Below are positions 43,218 to 53,376 of a stretch of DNA of 64,000 nt, piece after piece. Position 1 is the stretch's first letter; each line of letters opens with the position of its first letter. The position numbers and the translations under genes were made by a program. The DNA lies in contig JAFEMH010006999.1 in NCBI GenBank assembly GCA_022495995.1, forward strand, positions 41,742 through 105,741, written 5' to 3'. A model generated the notes under the pieces. The model was not told where the DNA came from. It did not search any database and worked only from the letters and a program-made list of their open reading frames with translations. This DNA comes from Adenophora triphylla var. japonica. Its lineage: Eukaryota > Streptophyta > Magnoliopsida > Asterales > Campanulaceae.

Positions 43218-44650
43218 ATGAAGAACCATATCGAGAAATTCAACGGTGTGAATTTCACGTTTTGGAAGACAAGGATTGAAGACTACCTTTATTGTAAGGA
43301 TCTTCATGGACCCTTGAAGGCGAAGCCCGAAGACATGTCACAAGGAGATTGGGAGACGTTGGATCGGAAGGCGTTAGGAGCAGTGAGGAGTGCCCTAACC
43401 GACGACGTTGCACGGAACGCTATGGAGGCCAAGACAACGGTGGAGTTGCTACAAACGCTGTCGGACATGTATGAGAAGCCGTCGAATATCAATAAGGTGC
43501 ATTTGATAAAGAGGTTTGCGAATGCGAAGATGTCGAGAGGGCGAGACGGCGGCAAGTCATATCGGCAATTTCAAAGGTATGGTGGACCAATTGAAAAGTG
43601 TTGATATTACTTTCTCCGATGAAGTGCTAGCTTGTTTTCTTCTAAAATCATTGCTTGATAGTTGGGAGGTTACTGTCACAACGATAAGTACGTCGAAAAC
43701 AGCATTGGTGTATACGGAGGTTAGAGATCTCATCCTTCAAGAGGAGTTGCGAAGGAAAGAGAAAAGGGGAGAATCGTCCGTAGATGGGGATGCACTTAGG
43801 GTGGAGAGAAATAGGGGAAAAGGAAGACCTAAGGGGAAAAAGGTCAAGTGCTACAATTGTGGTGAATTGGGGCACATCGCTTATGATTTGTCCAGGAAAA
43901 GGTGGTGGTGCTAACGTGGTGGATGATGGTGGTGATGTATTAATCCTAGGGGAGGAGCAATCGGGTGAAGATTGGGTGTTGGATTCTCGGAGCTTCTTGT
44001 CATGCTAGTGGGGATGCAGAATCAATGAGGCGTTACAAAACCGAGATTTTGGGGTTCTCTATCTTGGTGATGGTCAACCATTGAAGATCAAAGGTAAAGG
44101 GGATGTAATGATGAAGACACCTAACGGGCATTTTACAACTACACGACGTGATGCATGTTCCGGATTTGAGGAGAAGGGGGATTTCTGTGGGACAACTTGA
44201 CAATGAAGGATACGGTGTTTCGTTCATTGGTGGGTCTTGGGAAGTCACAAAAGGGGCTAAGGTGTTGGCTCATGGGGTAAAGGGGGAGATGTTGTACTCT
44301 ACCTACAATGTCGATATTCGTTCCGGTGGGAGCAAGAGGCTTAAGAACCGGCCTGTTGGTGTAAAAAGGGGAGACATCAAGAAACGGTATGTTGGGGAGG
44401 ACTCAAAGTTGATCAACGTGGTGTGGAAGTCCAAGGGCCCTAACAGAGCGGATTCGGCACTAAAAAGGGCCGATGCAAGAAACAAGGTGTGTCCAAGTTT
44501 CAAGGGGAGGCATTGCGAGGAAGGTGGGTCTGGAGGGAGAAGGCGAAGTTAGACTTGCGGGGAGAAATCAAGGTAGAAGCTGATTTGGGGAGGCAAGAAC
44601 GATCTAACACGGAGTGGTTGAAACGTCGCTTGGTTTCAACTCGCCTTAGT
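43218..44650 (+). pseudogene. Copia gag-protease, internal copy 1 (frameshifted)
   Basis: Same protein as the intact copy 3 (ATG at 43218, MKNHIEKFNGVNFTFWK). It is broken near 43534-43550 (a CAG-rich stretch with one extra base), near 43890 (GATTTGTCCAGG for GACTGTCCGGG), at 43986 (TCTCGG for TCTGG), near 44042 (CCG for CCGG) and near 44131. The defects sit at CAG, CTG or CCGG, so some may be sequencing errors rather than decay. Confidence 0.85.
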
Positions 44651-44776
44651 ACTTGAGGAGAGGAGAGGTAGTGTCAAGCCAATATGGATGAGGGGAAATG
44701 TGTTCAAAGGTCTTTACTCCGTGGTGGGAGTTAATGGGTGATTCTATGTTTGTTAGTTTAGTCTCCGGTGGGAGAT

Positions 44777-45291
44777 TGTTGGGATTGGAGTCCTAAACTA
44801 CAAGGAAAAAGGGGCCTAAGTCGGAGGAGTTGCTGAATCAAGGAGGAAATTCGGGGATAACTTTCTGCCGTGGTGGGCGACCGCCCATAGGGGGTGGGCG
44901 ACCGCCCATGAGTACGTAAGTTTATGGTTCGTGGGATTTTTGGCTTGGGCGGCCGCCCATAGAGCCTTGGGCGACCGCCCACGTGTCGGGTGAAAATTCT
45001 GCAGCTTGATTTTGTTTCCTATTTTGATTAGAACTCTTCTTAAATTAGATTTAGGGTTCCTTGTATTACTATATAAACATAGATCCGGCCTAGAACTCAT
45101 TGTAGCAACATATTAGAGAGGAGACTAATACATATTGGCTTGGCAATTGCCCCCGGACGTAGTTCACGAGTTGGTGAATGAACCGGGTAAACAACTCTTG
45201 TGTTCTTGTGTGTGATTGTTTCTTTCTTGTACGTGTGGGTGTGTTGGTTTCTTTGTTTTGATTGCAACGGGAGAGCACCAAATTCACAACA
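44777..45291 (+). repeat. Copia array LTR 2 (515 bp)
   Basis: Same ends and promoter module as LTR 1. It reads GAGTACGTAAG near 44909 where LTRs 1 and 4 have GAGTACAGAAG. Confidence 0.95.
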
Positions 45292-45387
45292 ACTGGTATC
45301 AGAGCTTTGGTTCGGAGGATTCAAAATTTTTTCATTAGTTGATTAATTTTGAATCGCGTTCTTGGGGATTTTGGTGAAGCAGTCAAG

Positions 45388-46790
45388 ATGAAGAACCATA
45401 TCGAGAAATTCAACGGTGTGAATTTCACGTTTTGGAAGACAAGGATTGAAGACTACCTTTATTGTAAGGATCTTCATGGACCCTTGAAGGCGAAGCCCGA
45501 AGACATGTCACAAGGAGATTGGGAGACGTTGGATCGGAAGGCGTTAGGAGCAGTGAGGAGTGCCCTAACCGACGACGTTGCACGGAACGCTATGGAGGCC
45601 AAGACAACGGTGGAGTTGCTACAAACGCCGCTTCTGGACATGTATGAGAAGCCGTCGAATATCAATAAGGTGCATTTGATAAAGAGGTTTGCGAATGCGA
45701 AGATGTCGAGAGGGCGGAACAGCGGCAAGTCATATCGGCAATTTCAAAGGTATGGTGGACCAATTGAAAAGTGTTGATATTACTTTCTCCGATGAAGTGC
45801 TAGCTTGTTTTCTTCTAAAATCATTGCCTGATAGTTGGGAGGTTACTGTCACAACGATAAGTACGTCGAAAACAGCATTGGTGTATACGGAGGTTAGAGA
45901 TCTCATCCTTCAAGAGGAGTTGCGAAGGAAAGAGAAAAGGGGAGAATCGTCCGTAGATGGGGCTGCACTTAGGGTGGAGAGAAATAGGGGAAAAGGAAGA
46001 CCTAAGGGGAAAAAGGTCAAGTGCTACAATTGTGGTGAATTGGGGCACATCAGTTATGACTGTCCGGAAAAGGTGGTGGTGCTAACGTGGTGGATGATGG
46101 TGGTGATGTATTAATCCTAGGGAGGAGCAGTCGGGTGAAGATTGGGTGTTGGATTCTGGAGCTTCTTGTCATGCTAGTGGGGATGCAGAATCAATGAGGC
46201 GTTACAAAACCGGAGATTTTGGGGTTCTCTATCTTGGTGATGGTCAACCATTGAAGATCAAAGGTAAAGGGGATGTAATGATGAAGACACCTAACGGGGC
46301 TGTTTTACAACTACACGACGTGATGCATGTTCCGGATTTGAGGAGAAGGGTGATTTCTGTGGGACAACTTGACAATGAAGGATACGGTGTTTCGTTCATT
46401 GGTGGGTCTTGGGAAGTCACAAAAGGGGCTAAGGTGTTGGCTCATGGGGTAAAGGGGAAGATGTTGTACTCTACCTACAATGTCGATATTCGTTCCGGTG
46501 GGAGCAAGAGGCTTAAGAACCGGCCTGTTGGTGTAAAAAGGGGAGACATCAAGAAACGGTATGTTGGGGAGGACTCAAAGTTGATCAACGTGGTGTGGAA
46601 GTCCAAGGGCCCTAACAGAGAGCGGATTCGGACCAAAAGATCGATGCAAGAAACAAGGTGTGTCCAAGTTTCAAGGGGAGGCATTGCGAGGAAGGTGGGT
46701 CCGAGGGAGAAGGCGAAGTTAGACTTGCGGGGAGAAATCAAGGTAGAAGCTGATTTGGGAGGCAAGAACGATCTAACACGGAGTGGTTGA
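45388..46790 (+). pseudogene. Copia gag-protease, internal copy 2 (frameshifted)
   Basis: ATG at 45388. It differs from copy 3 near 45629 (CGCCGCTTCTGG for CGCTGTCGG), at 45707-45723 in the same CAG-rich stretch, near 46068 (a G lost in TGTCCGGAAAAGG) and near 46118 (one G lost in the GGGGAGGAG tract). The zinc knuckle CYNCGELGHISYDC and the protease motif WVLDSGASCH are present in separate frames. Confidence 0.85.
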
Positions 46791-46945
46791 AACGTCGCTT
46801 GGTTTCAACTCGCCTTAGTACTTGAGGAGAGGAGAGGTAGTGTCAAGCCAATATGGATGAGGGGAAATGTGTTCAAAGGTCTTTACTCCGTGGTGGGAGT
46901 TAATGGGTGATTCTATGTTTGTTAGTTTAGTCTCCGGTGGGAGAT

Positions 46946-47457
46946 TGTTGGGATTGGAGTCCTAAACTACAAGGAAAAAGGGGCCTAAGTCGGAGGAGTT
47001 CTTGAATCAAGGAGGAAATTCGGGATAACTTTCTGCCGTGGTGGGCGACCGCCCATAGGGGGTGGGCGACCGCCCATGAGTACGTAAGTTTATGGTTCGT
47101 GGGATTTTTGGCTTGGGCGGCCGCCCATGCAGCCTCGCGACCGCCCACGTGTCGGGTGAAAATTCTGCAGCTTGATTTTGTTTCCTATTTTGATTAGAAC
47201 TCTTCTTAAATTAGATTTAGGGTTCCTTGTATTACTATATAAACATAGATCCGGCCTAGAACTCATTGTAGCAACATATTAGAGAGGAGACTAATACATA
47301 TTGGCTTAGCAATTGCCCCGGACGTAGTTCACGAGTTGGTGAATGAACCGGGTAAACAACTCTTGTGTTCTTGTGTGTGATTGTTTCTTTCTTGTACGTG
47401 TGGGTGTGTTGGTTTCTTTGTTTTGATTGCAACGGGAGAGCACCAAATTCACAAACA
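46946..47457 (+). repeat. Copia array LTR 3 (512 bp)
   Basis: Ends TTCACAAACA rather than TTCACAACA. The primer-binding site after it reads CGGTATCGTAGC instead of TGGTATCAGAGC, which as written would not pair well with the initiator tRNA. Confidence 0.93.
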
Positions 47458-47552
47458 ACCGGTATCGTAGCTTTGGTTCGGAGGATTCAAAATTTTTCAT
47501 TAGTTGATTAATTTTGAATCGCGTTCTTGGGGATTTTGGTGAAGCAGTCAAG

Positions 47553-48992
47553 ATGAAGAACCATATCGAGAAATTCAACGGTGTGAATTTCACGTTTTGG
47601 AAGACAAGGATTGAAGACTACCTTTATTGTAAGGATCTTCATGGACCCTTGAAGGCGAAGCCCGAAGACATGTCACAAGGAGATTGGGAGACGTTGGATC
47701 GGAAGGCGTTAGGAGCAGTGAGGAGTGCCCTAACCGACGACGTTGCACGGAACGCTATGGAGGCCAAGACAACGGTGGAGTTGCTACAAACGCTGTCGGA
47801 CATGTATGAGAAGCCGTCGAATATCAATAAGGTGCATTTGATAAAGAGGTTTGCGAATGCGAAGATGTCAGAGGGGCAGACAGCGGCAAGTCATATCGGC
47901 AATTTCAAAGGTATGGTGGACCAATTGAAAAGTGTTGATATTACTTTCTCCGATGAAGTGCTAGCTTGTTTTCTTCTAAAATCATTGCTTGATAGTTGGG
48001 AGGTTACTGTCACAACGATAAGTACGTCGAAAACAGCATTGGTGTATACGGAGGTTAGAGATCTCATCCTTCAAGAGGAGTTGCGAAGGAAAGAGAAAAG
48101 GGGAGAATCGTCCGTAGATGGGGCTGCACTTAGGGTGGAGAGAAATAGGGGAAAAGGAAGACCTAAGGGGAAAAAGGTCAAGTGCTACAATTGTGGTGAA
48201 TTGGGGCACATCAGTTATGACTGTCCGGGAAAAGGTGGTGGTGCTAACGTGGTGGATGATGGTGGTGATGTATTAATCCTAGGGGAGGAGCAGTCGGGTG
48301 AAGATTGGGTGTTGGATTCTGGAGCTTCTTGTCATGCTAGTGGGGATGCAGAATCAATGAGGCGTTACAAAACCGGAGATTTTGGGGTTCTCTATCTTGG
48401 TGATGGTCAACCATTGAAGATCAAAGGTAAAGGGGATGTAATGATGAAGACACCTAACGGGGCTGTTTTACAACTACACGACGTGATGCATGTTCCGGAT
48501 TTGAGGAGAAGGGTGATTTCTGTGGGACAACTTGACAATGAAGGATACGGTGTTTCGTTCATTGGTGGGTCTTGGGAAGTCACAAAAGGGGCTAAGGTGT
48601 TGGCTCATGGGGTTAAGGGGAAGATGTTGTACTCTACCTACAATGTCGATATTCGTTCCGGTGGGAGCAAGAGGCTTAAGAACCGGCCTGTTGGTGTAAA
48701 AAGGGGAGACATCAAGAAACGGTATGTTGGGGAGGACTCAAAGTTGATCAACGTGGTGTGGAAGTCCAAGGGCCCTAACAGAGAGCGGATTCAGACCAAA
48801 AGCAGTCGATGCAAGAAACAAGGTGTGTCCAAGTTTCAAGGGGAGGCATTGCGAGGAAGGTGGGTCTGGAGGGAGAAGGCGAAGTTAGACTTGCGGGGAG
48901 AAATCAAGGTAGAAGCTGATTTGGGGAGGCAAGAACGATCTAACACGGAGTGGTTGAAACGTCGCTTGGTTTCAACTCGCCTTAGTACTTGA
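47553..48992 (+). CDS. Copia Gag-protease protein, intact copy (479 residues)
   Basis: From ATG 47553 (MKNHIEKFNGVNFTFWK; the in-frame TTG at 47514 is not a credible start) the frame is open to 48992. Copia capsid region (UBN2-type, WKTRIEDYLYCKDLHGPL and YEKPSNINKVHLIKRFANAKM) at residues ~1-200; basic stretch; zinc knuckle CYNCGELGHISYDC (48183-48224); aspartic protease WVLDSGASCHASG (48306-48344) with LHDVMHVPDLRRRVISVGQL, the usual block before GAG_pre-integrase. After it come ~110 basic residues, of which I recognise only a short KVLAHGVKGKMLYST piece resembling pre-integrase; then the ORF stops. It could supply particles to be filled by RT from another element. Confidence 0.88.
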   Translation: MKNHIEKFNGVNFTFWKTRIEDYLYCKDLHGPLKAKPEDMSQGDWETLDRKALGAVRSALTDDVARNAMEAKTTVELLQTLSDMYEKPSNINKVHLIKRFANAKMSEGQTAASHIGNFKGMVDQLKSVDITFSDEVLACFLLKSLLDSWEVTVTTISTSKTALVYTEVRDLILQEELRRKEKRGESSVDGAALRVERNRGKGRPKGKKVKCYNCGELGHISYDCPGKGGGANVVDDGGDVLILGEEQSGEDWVLDSGASCHASGDAESMRRYKTGDFGVLYLGDGQPLKIKGKGDVMMKTPNGAVLQLHDVMHVPDLRRRVISVGQLDNEGYGVSFIGGSWEVTKGAKVLAHGVKGKMLYSTYNVDIRSGGSKRLKNRPVGVKRGDIKKRYVGEDSKLINVVWKSKGPNRERIQTKSSRCKKQGVSKFQGEALRGRWVWREKAKLDLRGEIKVEADLGRQERSNTEWLKRRLVSTRLST

Positions 48993-49112
48993 GGAGAGGA
49001 GAGGTAGTGTCAAGCCAATATGGATGAGGGGAAATGTGTTCAAAGGTCTTTACTCCGTGGTGGGAGTTAATGGGTGATTCTATGTTTGTTAGTTTAGTCT
49101 CCGGTGGGAGAT

Positions 49113-49628
49113 TGTTGGGATTGGAGTCCTAAACTACAAGGAAAAAGGGGCCTAAGTCGGAGGAGTTGCTGAATCAAGGAGGAAATTCGGGGATAACTTT
49201 CTGCCGTGGTGGGCGACCGCCCATAGGGGGGTGGGCGACCGCCCATGAGTACAGAAGTTTATGGTTCGTGGGATTTTTGGCTTGGGCGGCCGCCCATAGT
49301 GCCTTGGGCGACCGCCCACGTGTCGGGTGAAAATTCTGCAGCTTGATTTTGTTTCCTATTTTGATTAGAACTCTTCTTAAATTAGATTTAGGGTTCCTTG
49401 TATTACTATATAAACATAGATCCGGCCTAGAACTCATTGTAGCAACATATTAGAGAGGAGACTAATACATATTGGCTTGGCAATTGCCCCCGGACGTAGT
49501 TCACGAGTTGGTGAATGAACCGGGTAAACAACTCTTGTGTTCTTGTGTGTGATTGTTTCTTTCTTGTACGTGTGGGTGTGTTGGTTTCTTTGTTTTGATT
49601 GCAACGGGAGAGCACCAAATTCACAACA
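49113..49628 (+). repeat. Copia array LTR 4 (516 bp)
   Basis: Terminal LTR, nearly identical to LTR 1, ending TTCACAACA and followed by the AAAAT duplication. Confidence 0.95.
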
Positions 49629-49696
49629 AAAATAAGTCAATGCTCAACGCCTCAACATAAACAATCCATATACTCAATCTTGACTGAGAAAAGGAT

Positions 49697-50403
49697 CTAT
49701 CTCTTGAACATGAACACAAGCATGGGAGCCAGAGGTTTGTTTAACATTTGAAGCTTGCAGACAGATCCAATTGTCAACGGACTATCCAGAAGCAAAGGCT
49801 TCGACCCTCTCCAACTCTTTACTGCATGTTAAGTAAATAGCATTGTTATACTAGTCCAGCTGATAAATCACTGATAATCAATCCTTACTCTACAGCCTGC
49901 TTTGTTCTTCTCATAGCCATCAATAATCATTGTTCAATTCATGCCAATAAGAGCCATCACATAATTTTTATTTCAGTGAGAACAAGGAGATCGAGAAAAG
50001 AATACCAAGACATAAATTGAAACAATCAAGAGAGTACTAATTACATTCCGCCAGGGTGTCCCACATAGACGACTAAACTGATGAGTCCCCCAGGTGCTAG
50101 AATTCTTTGTGCAGCCTCCAGTCCCAAAATGGTTGTTTCTGACCTGGTAATTAATGTTTTGTCACCTCCAGGAAGGTATCCCAAGTTGAATGCCACTAAC
50201 CTAAACAAAACAAAAGGCCAAAAATTAAGGTAAATTGATCAAGCAAACAAACATTGTCGTAAATAAAATGGGCAAGTGTTGGCATCATCATGAAGACAAG
50301 TATCAGAGAGGCAAGAGCATATTGAGAACCTGACGGTGATACCCTTTGGAACAACTTCCTCCATTCTACCGTGACAGGTATCGAATAGCTCAACAAGTTT
50401 TCT
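49697..50403 (-). pseudogene. tRNA (mnm5s2U34) methyltransferase-like (MnmM/YtqB family), three 3' exons
   Basis: Minus-strand exons 50403-50330, 50200-50045 and 49821-49697 join at GT-AG sites in phase. They encode the C-terminal half of a class I SAM methyltransferase of the YtqB/MnmM family: [32 protein letters not shown] (the conserved catalytic-face motif), [27 protein letters not shown] and, in a shifted frame, LNKPLAPMLVFMFKR as the C-terminus. The plant protein is predicted chloroplastic and would methylate the wobble uridine of tRNA. A TAG interrupts exon 3 after ASG, and an extra base lies just beyond. The N-terminal SAM-binding exons are not found upstream. Both exon 3 lesions lie where CTG is expected, so an assembly error cannot be excluded. 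Confidence 0.75.
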
Positions 50404-50632
50404 CTGTAGAAAGTTGTAACACAGGAGTTAGTCAGATAGACTGTCTATATGGGCTGTTTACCTCAAAAATTCCTAGTTAAATACAGACCTGCATAACCAA
50501 ACATGTTTCAAAAGTTGTAACTATAAACTCTAGCCAAGTGGATTGAGATTTTTTATTTTTTTTGTCATCTCATAATAATCCATCAAAAATCAAGTAGCAA
50601 AATGTAATGGATTAATGAGTCCAAGTGAGTAT
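50404..50632. other. Non-coding host DNA upstream of the methyltransferase remnant
   Basis: AT-rich, no ORF or repeat recognised; probably an intron of the broken methyltransferase gene, interrupted by the copia remnant starting at 50633. Confidence 0.4.
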
Positions 50633-50749
50633 TGTTGAAGTCCCATTATCCATATCAACTGGGAAAAAATAATTGATCCACTATATAAGGCCGGATAACC
50701 TCACCCCTTAACAAGGTCTTTTAAAGGGGATGATGGCTCAATTCTAACA
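50633..50749 (+). repeat. Short copia LTR (117 bp)
   Basis: TGTTGAAGTCCC to ATTCTAACA with CTATATAAGG inside (50681-50690), followed by TTGTACCAGAGC (50751-50762), a decayed TGGTATCAGAGC primer-binding site. Very short LTRs with this start are a known copia type. No matching 3' LTR is present. Confidence 0.7.
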
Positions 50750-51550
50750 CTTGTACCAGAGCTTGGTAAGTGAAAACAAAAAGTTTCTGTGAGAACTATT
50801 CAACATAGGTCTTTGATGGTCACTATGATCATTGGAGCATGCTGATGGAGAACTTCTTGAGGTCCAAGGAGTACTGGGGGATTGTTGAAACTTGAGTAGT
50901 TAAAGCCAAGAAAATTTTGTTTCAAGCAATTGACGGAGCAATTTTGGAGACAATTCTCAGCAAAGATACCTCCAAACAGATTTGGGATTCCATGAAGAAG
51001 AAGTACCAAGGTTCAGTGAGGGTGAAAAGGCAGCAACTTCAAACACTTTGCTCGGAGTTTGAAGTACTGCGGATGAAATAGAATCAGTCGAAGATTATTT
51101 TTCGCGAATGATGGCTACCGTTAACAAGATGCAGATCCATGGCGATAAGACGGATGACGTGACTGTCATCGAGAAGATACTTCGGTCAATGACACCAAAA
51201 TTCACCGTTGTTGTCTGCTCTATCAAGGAAGCCAATAAAATTGATGAATTGCAAAGCTCTTTGATGATTCATAAGAGGAAAATCAACAAGCAGGAGAAGG
51301 AAAGCCTCAACTGAACATCACTCGACTCATAATGCAAATACTGGACGAGGTACATGCAGAGGTAGCAGAGGTAGAGGGAGCATTGATCGAGGAAACCAAC
51401 AAAATTATCCGTATCAAGAAAATTATTTCCAAGGAAGAGAAAGAGGACGAGCAAAAGGGGGTTCCAGTTCAACTACCTACAGATCTCAATCAGTTGATAA
51501 GTCCTTCATTGAATGTTACAGATGTTATGGGTACGGCCATTACCAATCGC
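50750..51550 (+). pseudogene. Ty1/copia gag remnant
   Basis: Pieces in three frames: SMKKKYQGSVRVKRQQLQTL (about 50990-51050), VEDYFSRMMATVNKMQIHGD and TVIEKILRSMTPKFTVVVCS (51090-51220), EELQSSL-like DELQSSLMIHKRK, a GRGTCRGSRGRGS RNA-binding tract, and a partial zinc knuckle ECYRCYGYGHYQSQ near 51515-51555. Typical copia Gag. Stops and frameshifts make it inactive, and everything after the knuckle is gone. Confidence 0.8.
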
Positions 51551-51649
51551 AAAACCCATATTTTAGTCACTGAACTTTAGTCTTTTTCAAAATGTTATCA
51601 CTGAACTTTTTTTTTTTCAAAATGTTCTCACTCTGAACTTCCACATATT
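51551..51649. repeat. MITE-like ~35-bp repeats
   Basis: Three imperfect units of TCACTGAACTT followed by T-rich sequence and TTCAAAATGTT. This kind of repeat occurs in plant MITE ends. It is cut on the right by element B, so ends and family are unknown. Confidence 0.4.
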
Positions 51650-51889
51650 TGTAAGTACCCAAATCTGGCTCATGCCTTCCGGTTAAATTTCCCGGCAATT
51701 TCGGTAAGTTTTCCGGTAATTCCCTGGACCTTCCTAGTGTTCCGGAAACATTCCGGAACTGTTTTTAATTAATTTAGGGCTGAAGGGGATCCTTCCTAAT
51801 TAAGAAACACGTTTTTCTTAATTAGGAGGAAAGGTTCTAGAATAATGCCACCTTGCATGGTTCTAGAATGCTGAGTCATTGTGGATAAT

Positions 51890-51963
51890 GCCGCACGGCT
51901 GCATTAGCTCGCTGTCCTTAGCCGCACGGCTTCATTAGCCTTATCCAGACTGCCTATAAATAG
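51890..51963 (+). promoter_or_regulatory. Element B LTR promoter: CCGCACGG sites plus TATA box
   Basis: GCCGCACGGC at 51890-51899 and AGCCGCACGGCT at 51920-51931, both followed by a CATTAGC sequence. TATAAATAG starts at 51955, 23 nt after the second site. Confidence 0.62.
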
Positions 51964-52299
51964 AGCCCTCCTCTACCCATTTCAACACACAATCAACACA
52001 ATAAATCACCCACAAACACTCCAAATACGTGAAGAATACTGCTGGAAGCTCAAGAAGGTGAAGAAGAAGGCCAAGAAGCTCCCTCCCTCCTCCTTGAAGA
52101 TCCAAGACCAACCTCTCCTCCTAGCTCCGCCCGAGGAAGAAGGAAGCCATTGGTAACCTCGCACGCCCTAACCTCGCATCCTAATTGCTTTATAAATTGC
52201 TCATTGCATTACCTTTATATTGCTTGGGACTTGGTAGATTAAAGATCATATCTTCATATTTCCCCTTCCCCTTTTGCATGCATTAGACATCATTTGTCA

Positions 52300-52690
52300 T
52301 AAAAATGTAGTCTTTTCCCATAAAGGTGCATCCTTTGCACCTAAAACCCCCATTTTCAAATAAAAATGTCATCTTTATGCATCCTTTGCATATAAAAATC
52401 AAATCTTTTCAATCAAAATGCATCCTTTGCATTCAAAATCCCTTTTCCAAGCATCATTTGCTTTAAAGACCACGTCTTTACCATAAACTAGCATCATATG
52501 CTTTTTTAAAATGCAATCTTTATGCATCATTTGCATAATGAATGCCAATTTCTTCAACAAAAATGCATCATTTGCATAAAAAATCAAATCTTTATGCATC
52601 ATTTGCAATAAAGATCATTTCTTTGAATTAAGTGCATCATTTGCAACCTAAAAATGTCATCTTTTCATTAAAGTGTCATTTTTACATTTC
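52300..52690 (+). repeat. Degenerate ATGCATCATTTGCAT minisatellite in LTR B
   Basis: Roughly ten units of ~22-35 bp built on (A/C)TGCATC(A/C)TTTGCAT followed by AAAAATC and a TCTTT spacer. The open frame on the minus strand here is a product of the repeat. Confidence 0.75.
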
Positions 52691-53356
52691 CCCCATTCCC
52701 CCATTAGCAACCTAGGAACGGACCGGTGTAAAAGATCCTATCTTTACATCGTTCCTTCCATAAAGGTTTCATAATCTCTTTAGAAAAGGGACACCTTCGA
52801 ACCCTATATCTCCGATTATCACTTAAGATGAGTATGAAGCATCTATACAAGCTCGACCATCTTAAAGTGTAGGATTGATGGGCTAAGGACCCTCCTTTTC
52901 TAAAGAACCTCATCTTTGACTACAAAAGAGAGTCATTCTCTCGATCACGCAAGTCCCGAGGTTAAAATGCGATGATCACAAGTCACAAGATGAGGACGGA
53001 ATCATAATCCCGAATACATAAATTCCAAGAAATCCCGAGCGACAACCAACAAATGGTTTGTACGTCCGGAAGACGACTTGGGACATTCCCTCCTTATTTT
53101 CAAACACATGCACACAAGAAAGCACGCAAGCAAGCACGATTAATGAAATCTTGGGAGACTTGCTCCGGCAAGGCACCTTGGGTGAACGCCAAACGTTCTT
53201 CCCAAGGGGTAACTTAACCTCCGAACCCATAAAACCTTTTTTTCAAAGTTTTGAGGTAATCAAAATGGCGTGGCGACTCCGTTTTCAAATTAAACCGGAT
53301 GTCTTCAAACTCGCGTGAATCCAACAAAAACAAAATTTGGGCACACATTCACGCCA

Positions 53357-53376
53357 TGGCGACTCCATGGGGAAAA
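53357..53376 (+). other. Primer-binding site of element B
   Basis: TGGCGACTCCATGGGGAAAA directly after the LTR end CGCCA; close to the site of element A. Confidence 0.75.

Larger units (their letters stand above)
42606..49628 (+). mobile_element. Tandem copia array: four LTRs and three gag-protease internal regions
   Basis: LTRs at 42606-43121, 44777-45291, 46946-47457 and 49113-49628 alternate with three ~1655-bp internal regions in the same orientation. The whole array is flanked by one AAAAT duplication (42601-42605 and 49629-49633), so a single insertion was later expanded, most simply by unequal recombination between LTRs. Each internal region has a TGGTATCAGAGC-type primer-binding site (initiator tRNA-Met), one gag-protease ORF and a purine tract GGTGGGAGAT before the next LTR. 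Integrase, RT and RNase H are absent, making it a non-autonomous gag-only (TR-GAG-like) element. Confidence 0.95.
51650..53356 (+). repeat. Element B 5' LTR (1707 bp)
   Basis: TGTAAGTACCC to CATTCACGCCA, immediately followed by the primer-binding site. It contains the promoter at 51890-51963, a minisatellite at 52300-52690, the GGTAACTTAACCTCCGAACC block (53208-53227) and TGGCGACTCC inside U5 (53271-53280). Confidence 0.88.

Noticed and set aside
47514..47552. Upstream TTG start extending the copia Gag by 13 residues
   Set aside because: TTG starts are not expected in plants; the ATG at 47553 matches the usual copia Gag N-terminus.
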